A stretch of DNA of 64,000 nucleotides, taken from assembly GCF_042242105.1 (NCBI RefSeq), contig NC_092013.1, positions 9,446,618 to 9,510,617 on the forward strand, read 5' to 3'. The translations under genes and the position numbers were made by a program. This stretch comes from Pempheris klunzingeri (Eukaryota; Chordata; Actinopteri; Acropomatiformes; Pempheridae). The notes under the pieces are model-generated. The model saw nothing but the letters and a program-made list of their open reading frames with translations. It had not been told where the DNA came from and ran no database searches. This document shows positions 54,060 to 64,000 of this stretch, in pieces; the first letter of the stretch is position 1; each line of letters begins with the position of its first letter.

Positions 54060-54375
54060 TCCTGTGCTCTGATTGGCTGGGAGGGCGGGACTTCCGACAG
54101 CGCAGGTTGGACGTAAAGTGACAGACTTCAGCTCCTTAAAATTGGGAGAAAACCCGAAGGACGACGCGTTACAAGTTTTAAAACAGTAAGGAACCAACAC
54201 AGGACACGTAGGCTTTGGACAGTTTGTTGATGACCTGAGGTATAGTCATGTTTAAGGCACATTATGAGCCGCACAGCGTGATTATGTTGTGTCTTGAAAG
54301 CAGCTCGCCGGCCAACCGAGTCTGGGAAATGAGATGCTGCCTTTAGGGTCGCCTCGTAAATAGGTACATCGAAGA
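54060..54375 (+). promoter_or_regulatory. Probable spryd3 promoter / CpG block
   Basis: Contains an inverted CCAAT box and GC box side by side (gattggctgggagggcggga, about 54068-54090), an ETS-like cttccg, and dense CpG (gacgacgcgtt, ctcgccggccaaccgag, gtcgcctcgt). A GTAAGG donor-like site follows at 54186. It lies 1.2-1.5 kb upstream of the first recognised spryd3 exon. The assignment is inferred from position; the block could also serve igfbp6 in the other direction. Confidence 0.4.
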
Positions 54376-55617
54376 GGTCAACACGCCACAAATGATAGTA
54401 TGTGGTTATAGCTCGGGTATTTGTTTACTTTATGAAAACACATACTCAAGTTAGATACTCTACTGTTGCATTCAGACGCGTCTGGGATGAGATCTTTGTT
54501 TTCTCATCGCTTTGGAAAAATTAGCTCATAATTTCCTTTCGCTTTTCATGTTTCAAGAGGAGCATATTTTACCCCTACGCAACTTTACTACGCAGTAAAA
54601 TACGTCTGCACTGAGTTATTTATTTACGTGGATCCGAGAAAAGCTGATTTAAATAACTTAGCAGAGGGCAGAGGCATACTAGATTACATGTGGTATGTCA
54701 ATTTGACCTGAAACAAGTCATTGGTGAGTTGATTGACAGAAATAAAAATCGTTGAAGTGATTTATTCAGTAGAAATGCCATTCCTCAGTTCCTGTATTTC
54801 AAGTTTGTAGATTTTCTGTTTTTCTTTCTTATTCTGTTGTTAACTGATTTTCTTTTAGGTTTTGAACTGTTGTTCAGACATTTTATAGACTAAATTGATT
54901 CATGATTTGAGAAAACAATAATAATTAGTAATAAAAACAATAATTATTTGCTACCCTACACCAGTGAGGCACTGAGTTGAAATGTTGGCATTTAGGTTTG
55001 CAGTGTTTCAGGTAGAGAAAGACCAGAAACGCATCACTGACTGTCTCTTATACCCAGGCATTAACACAAGAGCCAGGCTATACTTCACTCTGTTGACGTC
55101 AGCATTGGGTGGGAGACACCTAAGGGACACACCTGACCATCTCAGCACTTACATGAATAGGGGACGTGTGTTCAGGCCTGCGGGCAGCGCACAGTCGCTG
55201 TCCGAGCCTTTGCTTGTCTTAGGAATGTGGGATTAAACGTAAATGGAAAAACACAAATGCACCAACCGCTCTCACAGGAAGGGCTTGGCCTGAGGTTCAA
55301 AGCCAGGTCCTTGTTGTTGTCAGGCAGCAGCGGAAATCATGTTGCGGTCAAATATGTTGTCCTGTGCTACTACTGCTTTTACTTTAAGGTATCTCTTTTC
55401 CCAGCAGCTTTTACGGCTACAATGACAGACTGAAGAAACACTGGAACGTTTGTTTGTTTAAATAAAAAAAAATCATCAGGCTCAAATTATAAAAGCTTCC
55501 TTTTGCCTTTAAATAACTATCTAATGTTGTTTGGCCTTGTTTTTACGATTCTGTGATGCAGTAATACATCTTTTTGATTTCTTTGCCCTGTGTCCTAGAT
55601 TGTAATGATTTTCAGAC

Positions 55618-58600
55618 ATGGACGACATAAACCTTCACTATCGCTTTCTGAACTGGAGGAGACGAATTCGAGAAATTCGTGAAGTGCGAGCAGTGCGATA
55701 CCGGGAGCGGCTCAAAAGGATGCTGAGGGACGGAGACATACTCAGGTACCAGTGATGAGCCGCAGACACTTTGGACTGGAGGCGAAGTCTTTGAGCCTGC
55801 TTAGCCAACCCTCCACTTTGCTCGCATTTGGCAGAAGTGATGGTTATGTTAATATTTTGTTTTTCTTTTTGGATCTCATTGTAGGTATCATGGGAATTCA
55901 GATGAAGTTGGATGTTTTGTGGCGGCCAGGCCGTTGTCCAGAAGAAACCGCTATTATGAAGTAAGAGCTGATCATGTCCATGATTATTAGGGGAACTTAC
56001 TCCTGATCCACAGCTTCAGTGTGTGAATGTGTGAAAAGACAAGTCTCCTCCAACTTAGATTCTCCCTGTGTGAATGCAGTGTGAATGAGGATGTAATGTA
56101 AATGTATGTATATATTTACCATTTATTATAACGACACAGGAGTCAAAACAAAACACTTAATCAGGGAAATATTATAGTTACACTTGTTATTCTTGAGTTC
56201 GAACCTTTAAATCTGCCGGCTGGGTCGCAGTATAAGCCGTGTTTGTGTGGGTTCTCTCCGAGGACTCCGGCTTCCTCCCACAGTCCAAAGACATGCAGGT
56301 TAATTGGTGACTCTAAATTGCCGTAGGTGTGAGTGTGAGTGTGAGTGTGAATGGTTGTCTGTCTCTATGTGTCGGCCCTGTGACTGACTGGTGTACCCCA
56401 CCTCTCACCCAGTGTCAGCTGGAATTGGCGCCAGCCCCCTCGCGACCCTGAAGGATAAGCGGTATAAGATAATGGATGGATTATAAATATAGGACGCATG
56501 TAAAAAAATTATTTTTTGTAGCGTTGATGGACACTTCTTGTCCCACAGTTCAGTGCATTACAGAAATAGAGGAGGTCCTCAGAGCTCTATACATTAATTT
56601 CTTGCACGCCATCTGTCAAACCTGTGAAGATCGTGATGATTAAAGTGTTAACTTTTTAGCATTAGTATTTATTATGGATTTAGGATGCAGCCCTTGTTGT
56701 GTGTTGATGAGAGGAGACTTGGCAGGCCATCTTGCCTGACTGCTTACCTTCATCTTTTTGAGCCATGATGAAAAAGAAATCGTTTCGCTTCCCAGAAGCA
56801 GCACTTACGTGAAAAACAAAGATCTTTCAGCTTGGAAATAGATTTATTGAATTATTTGGCAGCTCTTTTTACATTGTAAGCCGGGACTGGACGTACAATA
56901 ACTGCTGAAGCTAACGCTGAAATCATGTATGCCAAAACAATTTACACCAAAGACTGAGGCACTATTAGCTGTTAAGTGTCAGTCCCAGCACAGAAAATAA
57001 CACCAATGATATTCACACTGAATCACTTCTGAATGCTGAGCAGGTTTTCCTGTTTGTATCTTGTGCTTGAACCACTTTGATGTTGACACACTGTTCAGTC
57101 AATGTATCAAGATCAATTAGTGCTGAAAAAAAATATGTCTTGGTGTCTTTTGATTGCATCATTATAGAGCCTTTGTGATTAAGACAAGACAATAATATAT
57201 TTTGGGGTCTGAAAAACCAAGTAGGAAGAGCTTTAGTCTTCACTCAGTGAATTTAGTCACATTGCCTGCAGATTTAGAATAAATGCTTTTAATATTTATT
57301 CACTTCATACAAATGTGTTTTGAGCCCCACCCCATAGTTACTGTTGCTATGCCTGTCAAGCCCTCCATTTTAGCATCAAATACGCCGTTTACAATGACAA
57401 CAAACGCAGACAGAGGAAGACAGACACAGGCTTCACAGATTTGGCCCATATCTGTTGATTTCCATCCATCCATCCATCCATTATCAATATCCGTCACGGT
57501 CACAGGGGAGCTGAAGCCAATCCCAGCTGGCTTTCTTGATTTTGCCGTGAAAATGGGAATCCTGTGAAATTGGGTCTTAAATACGCACACGATCAATACT
57601 TCCATCATATTGTCAGCACAAGTCAGATTCAGACTTTAGTTTTAAACAGCCTCAGCTAGTAGCCAGTAAAATCTGTCAGCTTGTAATGAGGTCAGTAGTG
57701 TAGCACACTCACTATAACAAAGAAAGAAAAAACAGAGTGATGCTCTTTACTTTACATGCAGGAGTTGTCTGATCTCAGCCCTGACAAATTTGTTTCAACA
57801 GAGCCAAATGAATTGCGGCTCATTACGAATCATGTGCTGGTTTGTTTATGTCACTGCTCTTGGTAATCTAGACAATGCAGCACACAAACATCCCAAGACA
57901 GTGACTGTTTCTCTGAATCAACCAAGTTCGAACTTGTCTAACACACACATCCTGTCCCGGTCTGACACGGAGTGAAACACTAAATAACCCTCCCAACCTT
58001 TTATACTTTTGTGTGCTTCATTATTGTGACTCACTTTGTGGGTGTCACGTAGGAGGAGGGAGGAAGCGATTTGCGTAAATGGGCATGTGAGCTAATAAAC
58101 GATTGTAGATCTGACGGTAGATTTTTAGAGTTCATCTGCATGTTTTGCACTGACACAGAAGAAGGGACGTGTTACTTTTCATTCTCAGGAGAGCACAGTT
58201 GAGGTCATGGGAAAGAACTTAAAAGTTTCCTCTTCTCCTTGCCCTGGATTTGCCAGCAGCGCTCCGATTGCAGTGCAGCGCAGTCCATGTAGGGCTCCCC
58301 AGGGATGATGTCATCTGGTCACTATTCAGTTATGATAACAATGGTAAAGGCCAGCTCTTTACTGAGGGGTTTTCACTGTGAACCAACATGCAGCGCTGTA
58401 CAAAGAGAGACCATATAGTTTCAGCTTGGTTTGGAAACTTGATGAAGTGAAAAGAGAAGGGGTGCCAGCCCGAAAGCCAAAAGCAATGGCTTGTAAAAAT
58501 CTGGGTTGGAGCCTGAAGGAGCAGAAACGACAATCTTTTCTGGCAAATAAACCTGCGGCACTCAAGCTGACATTTTGAAACTTTTATGTCCCCTTGTATG

Positions 58601-61127
58601 ATTTTCTAACCTTAAAATGTGTAAGACTCTTAACTACCAGATAGTGTAAAGTAGTGGATTGTAATTAAAGGACGGGTACGTTATTTTTTTTTTTAGTTTT
58701 GAGGTGTGTATATCATTCTGTAGGTTAATGTTCTTCCTGTATTGAAATCGGAAAGTCCAAGTTATGTATGTTTTAGCATCACAATGTAAAGCTACCGGCT
58801 GTGTGTTGATGCTCGCGTCTCTGAATCTGACCGTCTTTTCTTGGTTGATAATTCTCCTCCCGTGGTCTCTGCAGGTGACCATCATCGATACAGGAGTGCG
58901 GGGAATGATCGCTGTTGGTTTGGTGCCTCAGTTCTATAAGCTGGACCATCAGCCGGGCTGGCTCCCCCATTCTGTGGCTTTTCATGCTGATGATGGCAAG
59001 TACGTGGCAATGATGATTTTCTTTACATATACTGTGGACCGAATATGGTCTATTTGATACAAGACGTGGAGATGCAGTAGGCTAATGTACTGTCTGTTTT
59101 AAAACAACAGCAGGCTTTCATATGAGCCTGGTTTTTGTTGCTGTAATCCTTCCTCCTGCCCACACTGGGCCCTAAGAGATCTCCTCTCAATGTGTTTTCA
59201 GTGTCTGTTAATGAGGAGTTCACTTGAGATGAATTGGGGGAAGTCCTGACTGGGGAAACTTGCATATTTCATGCTCACTTCTCAGAAGCTGTCACCACTT
59301 TTAGCGCGAGCTCTGTCATTCAGTGTGCGAGAGCACTTAGTCTAACATTTTAGGAAGTGGATGAAGGTTTGCTGTATGGAGTCAGATCAGTTTCAGTATG
59401 AATGCACACCGAAGGATTCATAATTGTATTCATTTATATTTTAGTATTAATTATTGATATATACATATTTTTCAATGCACATCTAGATATTTAGCGTTGT
59501 GTCTATAAATGTAAAAAAAAATCCATATATAAGAAAAAGATCATCCACAAATATATGTTTTTAAAAGTATTTTCAGTTTCATCAAAAACAGATTTGGGTG
59601 TTGTTACATTTAATTAACAAACCTGTAGAACCTGCATTTACAAACTGCTTAACGTGTGTGAACTTAACTGCATTACTGTGTGTGTGTTTTGTGAGACTCC
59701 TCTGACACAGCTCGATTCGGAGATAAGTGAAGATAAGTGGAAACTCAAGAGTATGATTTAGTGTGATCACAGAGCATCACACTCATAGATATGCACACTG
59801 TGTAGTGAAGGCTATATATATATATATATGGCATTATGAGTTAAAAATGTGAAAAATGCCAATTTTCTGCTCCTTTTGAGACGTTCTAACAAGAAAATTG
59901 CCAAAACTAAGCAAAAAGGAGTAACATTTCACAGGTGAGAAGTTGTTTTACAGTATTAGTGTATTGTGCAGCTACGTGATGACATTGGATGATATCCTCC
60001 CTCCTGCTTAGCATGTGGGGAGAATCATCTATATATGAATCCTGAAATATTCTTGTGACTCTTTATGTGTGTGTTCATCTCTACTGAGACTGATCTGATT
60101 TTATTGTACTGTAAGTTTAGTTATCTACCCTCTGAATGTTTCACCTATGTGTCCTTGTGTTTATGATAATAAATGTAAATCCAAGACAATGCTGAAACAC
60201 CGAAAAAAGTCAGACTAACAGCGCAGAAGCCCTGCTGTCTCCATCACAGGGAAAGTTTTATGCCTTCATTAGAGCTCAGGCAGTAGAGAGATGACCGGGA
60301 ATGACAGTAGAGAGATGACCGGAGGATGACACTGAGCAAAAGTCTCCTGCTGGATTCGAGGACATTTCTGCTCATGGTGCAGCACCTTAAAGTCTTAGGT
60401 CAGCAGGGTGCTCCATTATTTTCGGAAAAATTAAGTAGTATAAAAATCCAGGAGAAAATAAAATGCAATTTGCAGCACAAACTCCAGGCAGTATAAACAT
60501 TTACAGTATATTTTTTCTTAATTTTACCATTCCTTATAGGGAAATAATGCAGGTGAGCTGCTGATTAAGTTCTATTTTTTCCTTCATTTTCTGTTACTGG
60601 AAGAAACACCTGCAAAATCTGAAAATAATTAGCCTTCATGATTAGCCATTTAACCGCCTCTACTTGTCTTTCCACAGACTGTATAATGGCAACACCGTAG
60701 GGCAGCAGTTTGGTCCAAAATGCTGCAGAGGTGACCGAATCGGCTGTGGAATATCCCTGGACTCAGATGATGGACAGTTAACAGTGTTTTTTACCAAGAA
60801 TGGCAAAGAAGTAAGTGCTCCACTCCATCACATCACCGTAGACAGAATTTATTCAACCAGCACAATTTTACAAGTGAATTTATTCATAGTTCCAAGTTAC
60901 TGCTCCCTAAACAACACTGTATCTGAATGTGTGCCTAGGTCGGCAGTGTGGAAATCCCAGCATCCCCCGATGCTCTCTACCCTGCTGTGGGAATGCACTC
61001 TTTGGGGGAAGAAGTGCTGTTGGACCTGAACGCCGACTGGGGGATGGAGGAGGATGATGGACAGATGATAGTTGATAGTCATGAAGAGGACTGGAGCCGT
61101 CTCCATGACGTCAAGGTGACCGGCACG
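55618..61127 (+). CDS. spryd3: SPRY domain-containing protein 3, 5' part (runs past the window)
   Basis: Protein with two SPRY-type repeats and no well-defined biochemical function; SPRY domains are usually protein-interaction modules. Exons seen: 55618-55745, 55885-55960, 58875-58999, 60678-60810, 60939-61127; 217 codons ending in phase 0 at a GTAAGT donor. Visible: NLHYRFLNWRRRIREIREVR, a SPRY domain with GCFVAARPLSR, GVRGMIAVGLVPQFY, HQPGWLPHSVAFHADDGKLYNG, GDRIGCGI, VFFTKNGKEVGS and YPAVGMHSLGEEV. The second SPRY repeat expected from mammalian orthologues is not in the remaining 2.9 kb, so later exons lie outside. Start: ATG 55618; an in-frame TGA at 55606 precedes it. If the exon really begins after ttttcag (55616), coding could extend into an upstream exon, as mammalian proteins carry a short extra N-terminus. 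Confidence 0.93.
56245..56482 (-). repeat. Dispersed repeat (RTE/LINE-tail-like), copy 2
   Basis: Reverse orientation of the repeat at 14056-14296: tcctcccacagtccaaagac, ctaaattgccgtaggtgtga with three gtgagt units, ccacctctcaccc, ggcgccagccccctcgcgac and aaggataagcggtataagat, ending in atggatgga. It lies in the second spryd3 coding intron. Confidence 0.75.
57462..57545 (+). repeat. Fragment of the same dispersed repeat
   Basis: Starts with (ccat)n, continues with atccgtcacggtcacagggg and agctgaagccaatcccagct, then stops matching. Third member of the family in this window. Confidence 0.6.
59085..59215 (+). repeat. Possible dispersed repeat fragment
   Basis: The phrases tctgttttaaaacaacagca, ttgctgtaatccttcctcct and ctaagagatctcctctcaat resemble a repeat I recall from teleost introns. 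There is no second copy here, so this is a recognition call only. It lies 86 bases after spryd3 exon 3. Confidence 0.35.
59812..59829. repeat. (TA)n microsatellite
   Basis: Nine TA units in the third spryd3 coding intron. Confidence 0.9.
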
Positions 61128-61140
61128 GTAAGTCCTGTGA

Positions 61141-61168
61141 AAATATATATGTATATATATATATATTA
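61141..61168. repeat. (TA)n tract beside a spryd3 donor
   Basis: Interrupted (TA)n, about 14 bases downstream of the exon end at 61127. Confidence 0.9.
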
Positions 61169-61902
61169 CCAGTCCTGCTGTGAGCAGGTCCACCAGTCAG
61201 GGGCATTAAAGGTGACTGGTTGTCGTGCTGAGGTTCATGCTGAGTAATGATGAAGCAGAGGGAGTATCTGCATACACCAGATTATTGGTGTGGAAAACAT
61301 CAGAAAGCTTTTATTAAGGTTGGCTAATATTTGAAGCTTGACTCCATAGACCACATTTTAAGGACATTACATCACTTGTTTGTCACTCCATAACTCACAG
61401 AGGTCCTTGTCATAATGTGAAAACTACTTAGGCTCAGTTACATTTACATCAGCATCCTCATCTCTGCTTGAGGCCCGAGGCTGCAGTAACAGCTACAGCA
61501 ACATAATGCACTCGAATCTCCATCCTGTCTGCAGATAAAGTTGCATTGTGGGTAATGTAGGCATCAGTTTTTGACAAGGAAGAATAATGTGTGTAATAAA
61601 AACAAAAAAAACAATATCTGCGGTTCTGCTGCATCACATTTGATAGTTTTTTTTGAAAATGCCCATTGTGAGTCTCTGTTTCAGGAGTGCAGAGCTACAT
61701 TGGAGAAGTTTTTATTAAACAAAAAGTTTATGAAGACGCCTAACCCTAGCTGTTTATATTCTGGTCAGCATGACCTGACACATACAAACTCTTACCAAGT
61801 CTGACTCTGTCTTCTCAGTTGGCTTTCTTCAAAATCAAATAAGAAATATGCTGACAAGCATGGTATCAGTGACCCTTACATGGAATTATTGGGTCTATGT
61901 TA

Positions 61903-61980
61903 AATCCAGAATAAAAAAATCTATATGGAAGATCAATAAGGCTTATTGATCTTCCATATAGATTTTTTTTACTCTGGATT
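61903..61980. repeat. Near-perfect 78-bp hairpin
   Basis: Arms of about 38 bases (61903-61940 and 61942-61980) are reverse complements around a single central base. Starting from the centre, gatcaataag pairs with cttattgatc, followed by tctatatggaa/ttccatataga, an A-run/T-run differing by one base in length, and atccaga/tctggat with one mismatch (aat against act). No coding capacity. Confidence 0.9.
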
Positions 61981-62113
61981 ACTCCGGCCTCATTGAATAA
62001 GGCAAAGTGCAAACTTAAAGATACCAAGTGCTGAACCAAATTCTTAAGTAAATATTAGCTTTTGCTAATTAATGTAATAATATTTATATATAAATATACA
62101 ATACACAATAATA

Positions 62114-62140
62114 TATTACATAATAACATATTATGTAATA
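62114..62140. repeat. AT-rich palindrome
   Basis: Twelve-base arms tattacataata (62114-62125) and tattatgtaata (62129-62140) are perfect reverse complements with a three-base spacer, in strongly AT-rich sequence where such symmetry arises easily. Confidence 0.8.
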
Positions 62141-64000
62141 AGAGAAGATAGCTTGTATGAAAAAATACTTGACTCTCTCTCTGGTTGGGTCTCCACCCTC
62201 CCTGTGATGGCAGAGCTGCCGTGTTTGTGTCTGATTCAGGCGTTGATACACACGAGTCCTGAACTGAAAGAGGATGGGAGGAGATCGCAGCTGTATAGCC
62301 CGCGGGCAGGAGCGAGTAACCTGTATGCCACCTGCGCATTTAATCATCCTTTATTGCTACAAATGCGGCCCTGTCCTGTATGAATGCACGGCCCACAAAC
62401 CGCAGTCTGATCTCCCTGCAACTCATCAATTACGTGCAGGTCTTAACACTGCATGAGAGCTGTCAGAACAGAAACCACGTCAGTAACCAAGCAAGAGTGG
62501 TGTTCTTCTGTGGGATTTCAAGGCTCATGAGGGGGGAAGACTACTGTGCTTTGATATTGCTTTTTTTTTTTTTACGTTTTGTGTCTTGTAATTATTACCT
62601 CTCAATTTGTCCAAGCAACAATTTCAAGTGCTAGCGTGTTACGTCAGGCATTTATTTGGACACAGTCTTGAAAAGTTGACACGCAGGTAGTTTGCACACT
62701 AATGTTTATTGAGACACACAAAATCCAATATTGCCTACAAATAAACAGAACCTGGTCCAGCTGTTTACAGATCAGTTAGTGATTTACTATCAGCTTTCAT
62801 CCAAATGAGGTCAGCTGCAGTTACAACACTGGAGCGGCTGTTTACCTCTTCAGGTTGTGCTTACACACTGACAAAAAAGGAGGTAAAGTAGAGTGTATTA
62901 AGAAAACACAAGTTTTCCCAAAATGAATCAGGCTGTCAATGCTGATGGATGGGAGTCATTTAAATAGGTGCACAATATAAGATTTAAAATGATAAACCAG
63001 TATCATGTTGTTATTGGTGCTGAAGTGAACTGAGTGTTTGGTTTAATGAGATCTCACATTTCAAACACTGTTGGTCTGTTTTTGAAATCTAATGCAACTA
63101 GCTGTTTGTTAATAAAAGAAGAGTGGATTTATGTAGGGCCTGGCCACCCATGGTGGACGACACCCTTTTTTTTTTTTGCTAATAATGTTAATATAGACAT
63201 GGTTGTGTTGTGGTCCCATGTGTGCTCTGATGACATCTGGGGAAAGATCACCCTGGAAAAGGATTCAGCTTTGGTGGTGTTGACTTCCTGTGCTGCGTGT
63301 AGTAAACATTCACGCTATCTCTGTTGCTTTTAGTACCCAAACACAGTGCAGGGATGACGAATCCAAATCCTGCCCTATTTTTCCAGGAGGAAAGAATTGC
63401 ATGACGTTGCGACCCATATTTTCATCTCCTCATCTAACATCCTTAATAGGATAATGTGTGAATAAAACATGCTCTCTCATCATATTCAAGTCCCGTCTCT
63501 ACCAACCTGTGAACGGAGCAGCAGCCATGCCAGTGCAAAATCAGACATGCTATCACTAGCAGTGCAAAGCAGTGTACATTCTGGGATCAAGTCCAGGATT
63601 TTTTTCATTATAATAACTCGAAAATACTCTTCCTCCAGCTTTGTTGACACACTAAACATAGAGTAGGTTTAAAAACCTGCTTTACCAAAGCTAGGTCGTG
63701 TTTATTTAGTTCATTTATTTAGTTAACGACACAAATAACCAGGATGTTTTGATGGAAAAGCTTTTTTTTTTTTTTTTATTAATTTAAAGTCAATAGAAAA
63801 TATGGCAAGTCGTTTTATTCCTCATTAACGTCTACACACTGTTTGCACGGATTAAGAAAAAAACAATGAAAATAGTGCATTATGTGTTATGGAGGTTATT
63901 GGAACAGAAGCCTTGGGAATAGGGCAGCACTTCATCTCTCTATCCATCTATATGGGACAGAGAGACCGCTTAAAACGAGCCCATGCAACTTTTTCTGAAC

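Larger units (their letters stand above)
51901..55617. other. Divergent spacer between igfbp6 and spryd3
   Basis: The two genes are head to head. The igfbp6 side is AT-rich with a TATA-like site at 52087. The middle (52.4-53.9 kb) is AT-rich without recognisable exons. A CA microsatellite (53958-54012) directly precedes the CpG-rich block that is the likely spryd3 promoter. Open frames at 54982-55433 show no domain. Confidence 0.5.
61128..64000 (+). other. spryd3 intron and right edge, no exon recognised
   Basis: Begins with the donor of the last recognised exon. It contains a TA-rich tract (61141-61168), the hairpin at 61903-61980, a palindromic AT stretch at 62114-62140, and T/A runs near 62560, 63166 and 63763. 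None of the short open frames continues the SPRY protein. It is most likely a large intron. Confidence 0.55.

Noticed and set aside
54982-55433. Two overlapping plus-strand open frames just upstream of spryd3 as an extra exon
   Set aside because: They have no similarity to the SPRYD3 N-terminus, no matching splice sites in phase, and an in-frame stop lies before the 55618 ATG.
61903-61980. Hairpin as a microRNA precursor or bacterial-type terminator
   Set aside because: The stem is too perfect and its loop is one base, unlike a pre-miRNA. Rho-independent terminators do not apply in this genome. It is kept as a structural oddity.
63034-63333. A 99-codon open frame at the right edge as a spryd3 exon
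   Set aside because: It lacks SPRY motifs and suitable flanking splice sites, and includes a poly-T-encoded phenylalanine run.

Overview
The window is vertebrate nuclear DNA, almost certainly from a ray-finned (percomorph-like) fish. Every gene is split by GT-AG introns with conserved vertebrate protein exons. Introns and spacers are AT-rich, carry (GT)n/(CA)n microsatellites, and hold small inverted-repeat elements and decayed LINE pieces of types common in teleosts. There are no operons, phage genes, CRISPR arrays or rRNA/tRNA genes. I found no undescribed biological system; the value lies in five gene models and a handful of structural oddities.

Layout. 1-4.6 kb: flank with a TIR element and a decayed LINE 3' end. 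4.6-4.87 kb: probable cdk4 promoter and noncoding first exon. 12.1-16.6 kb (+): cdk4, complete, 7 coding exons, 309 aa. 16.6-20.6 kb: cdk4 3' UTR, repeats and the probable agap2 leader. 20.6-37.6 kb (+): agap2, complete, 19 coding exons, about 1222 aa. 37.6-42.0 kb: spacer between convergent genes. 42.0-48.6 kb (-): pip4k2c, complete, 10 coding exons, 412 aa. 50.5-51.9 kb (-): igfbp6, complete, 4 exons, 189 aa. 55.6-61.1 kb (+): first five coding exons of spryd3; the gene runs off the right edge. All exon borders were read by eye; within each gene the phases agree at every junction and the total length is a multiple of three.

The genes act in separate processes: G1 cell-cycle kinase (cdk4), Arf/PI3K signalling GTPase-GAP (agap2), phosphoinositide kinase (pip4k2c), secreted IGF binding (igfbp6) and a SPRY adaptor-like protein (spryd3). 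They are grouped by ancestry, not by a shared pathway. All five orthologues lie on human 12q13-q14, where igfbp6/spryd3 sit some megabases from pip4k2c/agap2/cdk4; here both groups are packed into about 50 kb. cdk4 and agap2 keep the human relative order and direction, and agap2 and pip4k2c remain convergent.

Sequence features that stand out: a probable GC-AG intron in agap2; a second agap2 intron whose last bases before the acceptor are a retroelement tail; a near-perfect 78-bp hairpin at 61.9 kb; two TIR-element families with two copies each in the window; a CA microsatellite starting a few bases from a pip4k2c splice donor; and a cysteine-poor N-domain in igfbp6.
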